Shown here: positions 54,701 to 64,000 of the stretch, one piece after another
Layout of the letters: each line of letters starts with the position of its first letter
Position numbering within the stretch: position 1 is the stretch's first letter
Source of the DNA: Trichinella spiralis
Taxonomy: Eukaryota; Nematoda; Enoplea; Trichinellida; Trichinellidae
DNA: 64,000 bases
NCBI GenBank assembly: GCA_000181795.3
Contig: CM012955.1
Span: 10,600,501 to 10,664,500, forward strand
Reading direction: 5' to 3'
The notes under the pieces: generated by a model
Told to the model about the DNA's origin: nothing
Databases searched by the model: none
What the model saw: only the letters and a program-made list of their open reading frames with translations
Position numbers and translations under genes: made by a program

Positions 54701-55882
54701 TGCTTCGATCAAATGATGCTCATTCTCTGCGTACGTACAAATGGGAAAAATCGATTTCGAAGCATTCCAATAAACAAAGTCTCTCACTGAGGAAAAAGAG
54801 ATTATGCAACAGGAAAAAATTATCAATTTTACAAACAAATTTTATCTAACAATTCTCCATTCTATTGGAAAAGTATTGTGATTATTCTTTGATTTTTATT
54901 TTAAAAAATATTAAAAATAAAACCTTTCAAAGTTGATAAAAATCGTTCGCTAAGTTGGTCAAAGTGGACAATAAAACATTGTCAGCAGAATCAAATTTTT
55001 TGAATTATGGTTTTCAAGCTTGAATTTAGTGTGCAATTTTCACTTTTCTGCAATGACACATAATTTGCCATTTGAAATGGAGAAAAATTACAACGCTGTT
55101 GTCATTGATAGCTCGGGCAATAAAAAATGAAAAATCATACTTTTTGTTGTTGTCGGAAATTTCAATTGATTCTTTCATCGTGAAAATGTCAGCACTTGAT
55201 TGCAACAGTTGCGAGATTTCAATTCAAGATTTAGCCCAAAGCATAGATCAAGTGTTTATCAGTGGACGAAATCTTTAAAAACGAAAATGACGTAGAAGAA
55301 TATTTTATTTTCACCAGATGTATAAAATTTCAAACATTAAAATCTTCTTTCGTCCACTTGTAATAGTAATAATAATATTAATAATAATTTTACAAACAGT
55401 TTCAACATTTTATTCGTTAATTTGAATTTACAAAGTTATCTACCTTTTGAGGAAGTTTTGTATTTAAGAAAAAATTTTTAATTTTTCATATTATATAATA
55501 AAATATAAACAGAATTCTTTAATTTTAATAAATATTCCATTAAATTTGTTGAAAATGATTTAAAAAAGTATGAAATTTATTTAAATGAAAAAATAAAGAT
55601 ATCCTGTGCATTTGTTGTACACCTTTTTTGTTTCAGTAGAAAAAAAATATCAAACAAATTATGAACAAATATTTCGATATGCATTTATTTGTAATTGTCT
55701 GTTGAAATTTCATAAAAGTAAATAAAAAAATTGGGTGTCACTAAGATTTACTGTAGTTTGACTTTCATACTGTATTAAAGAACCTGTTTTTTCTTAGTGT
55801 CACTTGACAGACTGGTGAGTGCCGTTGCTTCTTTAAGAGAGCGATAGGTCTTGCGAGCATTTGATCCAACGAAGTGCTTTTG
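51798..55882. other. 4.1 kb gene-poor region upstream of calsyntenin
   Basis: Begins with the 3' UTR of the small membrane-protein gene. The rest is AT-rich. A minus-strand frame at 53292-53531 (79 codons) and a plus-strand one at 54064-54273 show no family or splice support. Likely upstream control DNA for calsyntenin. Confidence 0.55.
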
Positions 55883-58800
55883 ATGGCAGCCGCATTGCTG
55901 TCTTATTGTTTCTTTCTACTTTTTTTCTTTCACCAAGTGTTTCCAGATGGTGGTAAGTGTTCTTTTTTTTATTTTTTATAAGTAAAGATAGGTTGATGAA
56001 TAAGTTCTACACGTTTGCACGGCCAATTTCCCATTCGAGAGTGTCAGTTGCGCATTCAGCCGCTGTGTTCAGGTTGAAATTTATAAACTCCGATTTACCG
56101 ACAATGGAGTTGCAAGCCACTTTTCAATTGCTGACTGTTTATTCGAACATTTTGAGCAACAAGTGCGGCTGATTTGCGTCTTCTCCTAGGTGGTCACAGT
56201 AGAAACCGTTCCATCCCATTGAACACTGGGCTTGAGCTTTTTCTTATACAAGTGAAAATTTAATTTAAATTAGACAAAACAATGAATGGCTCGGTTGGTG
56301 GTGACAGTTTTCCATGCGGGCGTGGCAAAAATTTCAATCGGCGGTTGGTTCTTTTTTATTTCGAATTTTGCCATTTCCCTTTTTATGTGTCAAGGTCTGC
56401 AGAAAATCTTCGGCCGACGAGTGTGCTTTCTTGTCGAATTTGACGTCAAATTTGCGCTATAAAAAGCCTCTCTTTTGCACTTTTGAACGGTCGTCGAAAC
56501 GCGGGCCGGACAGGTCTTCAACCAAATCAAGTTCACGTCGGGGTAAATTAAAATTTTACTTGGTCATCGAGAAAAGTGGGCTTTTTCCCTTCACGCTAAA
56601 TATTTCCGTTTGTGTTGTTCATTGTGAACTGTAACTGATCTCATAAATTGGGATGGGAGGTTGTTTCAATAGTTAAGCTTTGATTGAAAATTGCATATCC
56701 AATCTGAAGAACTTCTTCCTATTCAATAGTTGAATAATAAGAAGAAGAAGAAGAAGAGGGGGTTGTGTTTGCTTGTCAAAACTTGTCACGGTAATAGCTG
56801 AATAATTTTCTGTTTGTATTTCCTGCAGACAGGGTTTATCATAGTATTCTATTTTGGGGTTTGATTGTTTTTATTTGTTTACAATGTAAAGAAATGATGA
56901 TTCAGTTCAGAGACCGTTTTCAATTTGCTGCTGATGATGATGATGTCATCGTTGTCGATTATTCCAGCATTTGCTCAAGTTCAATTTATTGATGCGCTTG
57001 ACTGACAGACTGAATGCGCTGGTGCATTTGCTTAAAGCTGAGCAGCACGCACACCACAAACAGTTGTGCTTTTTGCGCAGTCGAACCGAATTAACTGACT
57101 GAACTGCTTGTCTGTCCGTCCGTCCGTTGTTCCCCTTTGGGAAGCTTTAAACGCAATTTTGCATTAATAGTCATCAGCAGCAGCCGTTGGCGGTGCAAAT
57201 CGATTGATTTTTTGTTAATTCTTCTTACCAATTTTCCTTTCATTTTCAAACACAAAAACTTATGTCGACGATATTGAAATAACGGGCTTCAGTGTTTTTA
57301 ATGGGAAGAAAAAGCATATTTTAAAAAGTAAAAAAAAATAATGATGCTTAACAGACAGAGGGAAGCAGTGGTTTTGTTGAAAATCAGATTTAATAAAAAA
57401 AGAAAAAGTTCGACGAACAGAAAAGACAATAATATTATAATTTTGACAATACACAATTGAAAAAAATTGAAGCTGAAAGCTTTTTTCCTTTGCTTGCTTC
57501 CTTCCTTCCTTCCTCTCTTTTCGCATTGTTGAATTAAATTGAATTTTAATTTTCCAACTTTTCCATGTTTCCAAGCAACAAGAAAATAATGATTAGAAAT
57601 AATTCAATAAATGTGAAATGCGCTGCCGACGATGATCCGTTTGTCAGTGTTGTTAAAAAGACATTTTTCACGATGAATAAATTGTATAAAACAGCAGCAG
57701 CAGCTGCTGCTGATGCCGGTTTTAAATTTCCCAACAGATGAAATTATTCATTTGAAATGACTTTCATCTTATGCAGCATCATTTCAAAAATTTGTCACAC
57801 ATGTCACACCGGAATGGAAACTTGCAAACTTGGTTTATTGATTTTTTTCCCCTTCGTCTGCACCAAGCAAGCAAGCAAGCAAGCAACCACTGCCGAGTTT
57901 GACAAGAAAAGCCGATAAACGAACGATTTTCTCAAAATCTATTTTCTCTTCAGCTTACATAAAATAGGCTTGAATGAATTTATTATTATCATTTTTTTGA
58001 AGTGTGATTTTTTTGAAAAGTAATTCGAAAATTCGTGTCTCTTTTTTGCAGCGATTATTAAAATATAATCAACAAGCTTAATAGAAAATTTGATATTCAG
58101 GTAGGATGGGTCGACACGCGTGCTGTTGAAATTCAATTTTTACAAAATTACCGTTCAACTAGTAGGTCTTGAAAAAATTCATCTCCTTTATTTATTATTA
58201 ATTAAATGATGTAATTTTATTAAAAATTAAAAAAAAGTATTTTGCTTTTCGTCAATAAAAAGTTTGAATTTCTTTTTTTGCATCTGAAGCTCAGTAGTAA
58301 TAATAATTATTATTGAAATATATTGGGAACATGCTCTTTTTTCTCATCATCTGTTGACTTTAGGCCTCATTGGTTGACTTTTCGATTAAATGTAAATTGA
58401 AGATTTATTAATTTTTTTTCTAATCAAATGATGTGGTAGGAAAATTGACATCGACAGATCGAATTTTGCAGTTGATTTCAGCATTCATTTCAATGTCGGA
58501 AGATGGAAAAGAATTTAATTTGACTTTATTGTTATTAAAATTTAAAAAACTTGAGATTTGTGTAAATTGAAATTCAATTGAAAATAACCAGAATTTTTTT
58601 CCATTTAATTCTCATTTGCGCATTATAATCGTAAGTTCTGCACAGTTGACGATGAACAAACCTGCTCAAATTTGGTTGGGGACATACGAATTTGCTTTTT
58701 TCTTTCTTTTTGATTTCGAAAAATCAATCGACTCGAATGTGATTGCAGTTTTTGTTCAGTAATAGTTTGAATGTTCTTTACGTTTGGGTAAAATTTTGCA

Positions 58801-61800
58801 CATTTTAATCATTCACTTACGCAACATTTAATTTCAAAGTTATATCGATTTGCTGAATATGTGCAACAGAATGCAGTTCAATTTGAATAAACATTTCAAA
58901 TTGTTAATTTGATTCGTTCGCAAAGCAGCACATCGCTGGTCAAGAATTATTTATTAATCAGTTTTCTGTTTATATTTGCAAAATTCGTGATTAAAGGGAT
59001 TTATTTTTTTCCTCTCTCTAATCGGCGACAATCTCCTCTGGAGATTTGAAATGGAATTTGATGTTTCAAATTCTGTCATCTGGACCATCGACAATTTTAA
59101 TTCGAAAAGCAGCTATTGGAATTGAATTGTAAATTGATCGATTTTGAAGATTTGTGCGCGACTAACCAATTTTTCTCTCTCTCCCTCTCTGTCTTTTCGC
59201 TTCTTCTCTCATTTACGCTCGTTTAAACTTTCAACAGAGAATCGAAATGTTCTGTCAATTGCTTCATTTTAAAAATCCTGGTAACTGGATTATATGGTTG
59301 AAATTGATTGATTTGAAGAAAAAAAATTTTTTTTCCGAAATTGAATAAGCCCACGTACAGTCAGTTGTTGTGGTGGTGGTTCAAAGATGGAACTTGTTGA
59401 ATGTTAATTTTTCATTGAATTATGATTTTTCTTTTTAGTTCCAGTACTGAATTTGCCGTCTGGCGTGAAAAGCTACAGCGGACAGGTGAAAGAGACTGGC
59501 AATTTTGTGAACATCAGTCCACAGCTACGAGTGGTCGAAGGAACAGGTGACCACCGATTCATTCATCGTGTTACTGGGAACCGCTTACTGTATTTTTGTT
59601 TTTTGATTTGCAGGACCAATTTGTTCGTACGCATTGAAAGAAAATGGCAAGGACGAATGGGGCAGTGAGGTCGCCTTTTACGCTACGGTTACTGACAAGA
59701 ACTTTGGAACCGCCACGTTGCACCTCAAACCGGACTTTGTACTCTCGTGTGCTCACGCGACACACCGATTGGACATAGCCGCCGTGCATTGTGATTCGAA
59801 AAAAATGTCCGACAGGTGTGGCAAAATTATAATGCATTTGCCTGCTTATCCAATTATTATCATTATTTATTCTTCACTTTTAAAAATATTTTGTTTTTCA
59901 TCTTAGCGCTCTGGTTGAGATTCACGTGAAAGATATCAACAACCACAGTCCGAAATTCAGTTCCGGCTTGCAGACGGTTTTTGTCGACGAAGGGCGTATT
60001 TATGAGGAGATCCTGAAATTGAGTGCAACCGACGCAGACTGTGGCTACCCGTACGGTGAAATATGTCGTTACGAGATTACCAATTCCGGCACACCGTTTA
60101 CAATTGTCGAAGCAGGTAATTGCCTACCTATTACTGTTTGAAGTTTCGATTGTTTCCAACCGAGAATAGAATATGCTCAGATTTGTTATTTGACAAAATT
60201 CTTCAAATTCAATTCAGGCATTTTGCGCAACGTCGTTCCGTTGAATTATTCCAACGCGCACACGTACGTGCTTTCGGTCGTCGCTTACGACTGCGGAATG
60301 CGTCAGTCGGAACCGCTGCTCGTCACTGTGAAAGTGAACCCGGTCTGCTCCCGGGGTCTGACGCAGGTCAAAAGCCGGCTCCATTATAGCCCAAGTTCGG
60401 GATTGTTGCCTCTGGTCGCCGATGCCAAGTTGAAACTCTGCAACGAACTCTGCGCTCCGGACAAAATTTGGGCCAACGTCAAGCTCGACTCGACGAACAT
60501 TGGGCGTGGCTGCGATCGTGACACCTATTCGGTTGAATTTTTGAAAAAGAATTGCGGTATGGTGAAATGAAAAAAATTCTTTTATTTAAAAAAAAGCCAT
60601 GTTCTGTTATTCTTCTTTTTCTGTAGGTGCAAATGAACGAACTGTGGAATTGTTGCCTCCGGCTGGTAAATTGCAGTTTGAAGAAGGCGGTAATGATTCG
60701 ATTTTGGCAAATGAATTGAAATTTGACACGGGCGAGGTGAGAGGGCGATTGACTGTTCAGTCGATTGATTATGTATTGAAAATTTGCTTTGAAATATTGT
60801 ACTTTCTCCCCCCCCCTCCCCCAATTCTAGGTTTACGTTTTTGATGGCATGCACAATTCGATCAGTGTACCGTACGATTTGATCAAGCCCACTGACATAC
60901 CGGAAATTTTTTCTCTGTCCTTTTGGATGAAACACGAACGACCGCCCAAACACAAAGGCCATGCTAAAGAGCACATCTTTTGCATGGCGGACGACCGCCG
61001 TAAGTTTTCTCCTTCAATATGGTTTTTCTTCTTTTTTCATTATGCGTTCGTTTTTCTCTTTTTTGTTTCAGGTTCCAATAGGCATCATTTTTCTGTATAT
61101 GTGAAAAACTGCAAATTGGAGATGCTTTACCGTCGCGTGCATTCGTCGAACGGCAAGAACGACTTTGAACCGGCCGAATGGCGTTGGCATGTGCCTGAAG
61201 TTTGCGACGATCGTTGGCATTATTATTCCTTTAACATGCGTCATTTGAAGGTAAATTGACGGCTGGCTTCTTATATCACATTTGATGATATGGCAATTTT
61301 TAATTGGAAAAAAATTTACTACAGGTGCAATTGTATGTTGACGGTCAGTCGTATGAGCTGAAAGAAGAGCCAGAAATTTTGGATGACTGGCCACTGCACG
61401 CGAGCAAATATTCAAAGGTGTGTAAATGTTCATTCATACGCACGGAAATTTATTTGATTAATTAATTAATTAATTTATGAACAACATTTTTCAAATATTC
61501 CATTTTTTGATTTGTAGACACGAACGATGATCGGTGCTTGTTGGCATGGGCAAACTCAGACGATTGGCCAATATTTTAAAGGTAGCCTGATGGGCATGAC
61601 CTTTTTGGAAGGGCAGAACGAAAAGGTTGACGTGTTCCAATGTGCTCAAAAGTGTGACGAGCAGTTGCAATTTTTGGATCTGGACTTGCTTCAGCCAGAG
61701 GAACAAGTGATGTTTAGTCGCGATGGCTCTGAATTGACCCTGGTGGCTGTTGGTCTTGCCGATTACAACGATTTGTTGCATCGTATAGTTTACGTCAACT

Positions 61801-63753
61801 CTAGAAGTCGCCCAACGCCTGGCGATCGTTTCGTCACCTTGACTACGACAGTGAAGTGTGCCGCCAACAATGACACCCAAACCATGCCACCAACTACCGT
61901 AGAGATAGCTGTGCTGGACAGAGAACCGTCCAGCCCGACCGTCAGGCAGTCCACTCCGTTGTCGTTGAACATCACCGGTCAGTTGGAGCTTTCATATCCA
62001 TCTTCGAGCGTTGAACGTGGTGTGAATATATTCCCGGATTTGAGCATGAAAGTTGGCCACAGCGATCCAAGTTAGTATTATATATATATATATATATTTA
62101 TTTATTTATTTATTTATATGTATGTGTATACGCTTATTGTGTGTTATATTTCAGATTTGCAGCAAGTGCCGAAGATTCAGTGGTGCAGAATTGGAGCCAA
62201 GCCCCCGTTGGACAAATCACGCGAAGACTTCAGTTCACCTGCGAACTTGATTGTCGCACTCAAGTTGGACTTTGAACATTTGAACGATGCGTTATTTTTA
62301 AAAGGTAATACAACAGGGAAAGTAAAGAGAAACCATTAATTTATTTCACTCATCACGTTTGCAATACACACAGGGCTTGGACATGTTGACGATTATCAAG
62401 GTATATTGAGGCAGATTCATTATTTTTCCAGTCGACCAACTGAATTTACCTCTCGCACTTTTGTATTGGAATGCAGTTTAATGGACGACAGCGGTGGTAG
62501 TGGAAATAGCCAGTTCACGGTGATTAAATTTTAAATTTGGTGTTCTGTGGAAAATTGACGTTCCGTTAATTTATTATGTATGTATTTGTTTATATTATGT
62601 GCACAGGTGAAAGTGAACATTGAAGTCCCTAGACCACCTCCTATAAGAGGATACCAGAGGGAAGATAATGAAATTGAAGAAGAAGAAGAAGAAGAGGAAG
62701 AAGGAATTGTCGCGGCAACAAGCAAGTCTCACATGCCACATCAGATGACACTGCAAAAATTGGAATGGGACCCACCGCAGCCCAAGTACGAGCCGTCCGC
62801 ACTTTCGGTAGTGCATTTGTCAGGTTACGACGGTTACATGTATAGCAAAGGAACGCCAAACAAGACTGGAGGTAAATGCTATAAAGAGTGCAATTTAAGC
62901 AACTGTTTTTTTCTTTTGTGAAATAACTATAATTTTAATTATTATTTTATTTGATTTTTTGTTGTTCAGTCAGCGGAATGACAATCATAGCAGTTGTGGG
63001 TTCGTGTTTCGCAATTGTCACGTTGCTGGTAGCTGTGGCACGATTGCGTGGTTCACGTACGCGTGGACGAAAACGAGTAGCCGGTGATGATGGCGATTTG
63101 ACCTGGGATGACTCTGGCATGAATATAACTGTCAATCCACTTGAGGTTAGCTAAAATTTGCATTGTTTGTCTACATTATTTTAAAAAACCTGCTTTTGAT
63201 AAGTAGGTTTTATTTGAAAAATTTTCTATATTGTATAGTTTTAATATTGATGATTATACAATTCCTTCTTCTTATCATTTATATTACGCTAGTTCAGTTT
63301 TGTTGTGCAATTATTGGGCAATTGGAAATTAATTCATGTAACCTTGATTTCACTCACATAATTATTCTTATGAGTATTTTAATATGATCATACACCAGTA
63401 CATTTATTCTCTAGGATATGTGCAACAGAAAAAGCCATGCAGCTGATGACGATGAAAATAACAATTCCGGTGACAGTGGCAACGACAATGATGGAAGGTA
63501 TTTTTCAATAGTGCAACACTGATTGAACTGTTGAAAAGGGATTTTTTTGTTTAGTGATCCAGATGAACATGATGAGGATGATGACGGAGAAGCAGAAGAT
63601 GGAGAAGAAGAATTGTCTGATGACGAAGAAGCAATATTGCCGCACGTTCGCAGTGGTGATCGTATTCGCCAAACATCCGGTCTTGAATGGGACGATAGCA
63701 CATTGCACGATTCACTTGTGAATCTCAACTGCAAGCACACTTACCGTGTATGA
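55883..63753 (+). CDS. casy-1: Calsyntenin (cadherin-like kinesin-light-chain-binding membrane protein)
   Basis: Model: exons 55883-55952, 59439-59546, 59614-59815, 59907-60115, 60218-60556, 60627-60736, 60831-60999, 61072-61250, 61325-61417, 61518-62070, 62155-62304, 62374-62519, 62607-62871, 62970-63145, 63415-63497 and 63555-63753, giving 1016 residues. A signal peptide (residues 1-23) is followed by two cadherin repeats (VEIHVKDINNHSPKF closes the first), the LNS/LamG-like part (SLSFWMKHERPP, RWHYYSFNM) and the conserved NSRSRPTPG block. TM is at about 868-890. The cytoplasmic tail has both kinesin-light-chain motifs: LTWDDSG (about residue 910) followed by NPLE, and LEWDDSTL (about 996), separated by an acidic stretch. 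Calsyntenins link vesicles to kinesin-1 and act in synapse function and learning in worms and mammals. Exon 13 adds a poly-Glu run outside the membrane. The first intron is 3486 bp. Confidence 0.96.
57692..57712. repeat. CAG/CTG inverted repeat
   Basis: Four CAG units run straight into CTG units, forming a perfect inverted repeat that can fold into a tight hairpin. It lies inside calsyntenin intron 1. Confidence 0.8.
57864..57886 (+). repeat. (AAGC)n tetranucleotide run
   Basis: About five units in calsyntenin intron 1. Confidence 0.8.
62078..62119 (+). repeat. (TA)n followed by (TTTA)n in a calsyntenin intron
   Basis: A compound microsatellite fills half of the 84 bp intron 62071-62154 and directly follows its donor (A|GTTAGT). 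Confidence 0.8.
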
Positions 63754-63951
63754 ACATTGGAAAAAGGAGCAAGGGAACATTCTCTACTTTGCATTCTACT
63801 ATTTATTGTGCTTCTTATATATATATATATATTTTACAAGACTTTTTTTCAATCAGTTACATCTTTTGCGATTTTATTACTTTTTTTGCCATTTCATTAT
63901 CGACGGTATTGCAGATAATAGATAATTTGCTGAGCTTTTTGAGAGCATTCT

Positions 63952-63953
63952 AT

Positions 63954-64000
<47 letters not shown>
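63952..64000 (+). repeat. (TAC)n microsatellite at the window edge
   Basis: A perfect trinucleotide run begins near 63952 and continues to the last base, so its full length is not visible. Confidence 0.9.

Larger units (their letters stand above)
55953..59438 (+). other. Large first intron of calsyntenin
   Basis: 3486 bp separate the signal-peptide exon from the first cadherin exon; all other introns of the gene are under 300 bp. It holds several simple repeats: (GAA)n at 56740-56758, TCCG and CTTC runs near 57115 and 57500, a CAG/CTG palindrome at 57692 and (AAGC)n at 57864. A less AT-rich part lies at 56170-56560. An intronic enhancer or second promoter is plausible. Confidence 0.7.

Noticed and set aside
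57546-57734. Minus-strand frame with poly-Ala and a hydrophobic end
   Set aside because: The poly-Ala comes from the CAG/CTG repeat inside calsyntenin intron 1.

Overview
The window is animal nuclear DNA. It is AT-rich (roughly two-thirds A+T by eye), carries many short GT-AG introns, and has genes on both strands. A nematode is the best fit. The K2P channel has the TWK-type signature after its last membrane segment, many acceptors read TTTCAG, and several start codons sit 0-28 nt behind an AG acceptor, as in spliced-leader genes. I cannot name the species; a clade I (Trichinellida-like) worm is only a guess. I assembled exon models by hand. In each one every splice phase closes and the summed length is a multiple of three.

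Layout, left to right. 1-2745: a tandem duplication of a small C2H2 zinc-finger gene, with the left copy decayed and the right copy intact. 3791-5740 (+): a secreted protein with two thrombospondin repeats and two chitin-binding-like modules. 7728-10497 (+): a Rabin8/RAB3IP-type Rab exchange factor. 11422-13665 (-): BAF53/Arp4 actin-related protein. 15168-16850 (+): inorganic pyrophosphatase with possible mitochondrial and cytosolic starts. 17634-18198 (-): a 109-residue basic protein with two PP1-docking motifs. 19622-20703 (-): BORC subunit 8. 21079-23137 (-): mitochondrial ribosomal protein S27. 24375-27906 (+): kinesin-13 behind a consensus TATA box. 31821-33394 (+): Kruppel-like factor. 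34291-38102 (-): two-pore K+ channel with a very long tail. 42703-45292 (+): an orphan-type class A GPCR. 45671-48602 (-): LCMT2/TYW4. 49245-50212 (-): mitochondrial ClpP. 51362-51797 (+): an 82-residue single-pass membrane protein. 55883-63753 (+): calsyntenin with a 3.5 kb first intron. The window ends inside a (TAC)n microsatellite.

The genes form no single pathway. Several act in neurons (calsyntenin, K2P channel, GPCR, Rab exchange factor, BORC, which recruits kinesin to lysosomes). Others are mitochondrial (MRPS27, ClpP, perhaps one pyrophosphatase form) or mitotic (kinesin-13, the PP1-docking protein). I see no CRISPR array, rRNA, tRNA or complete mobile element. The best leads for something undescribed are the standalone PP1-docking protein, the thrombospondin/chitin-binding mosaic whose introns are all phase 1, the enriched heptamer TACTGTA, and an unexplained higher-GC island near 19.3 kb.
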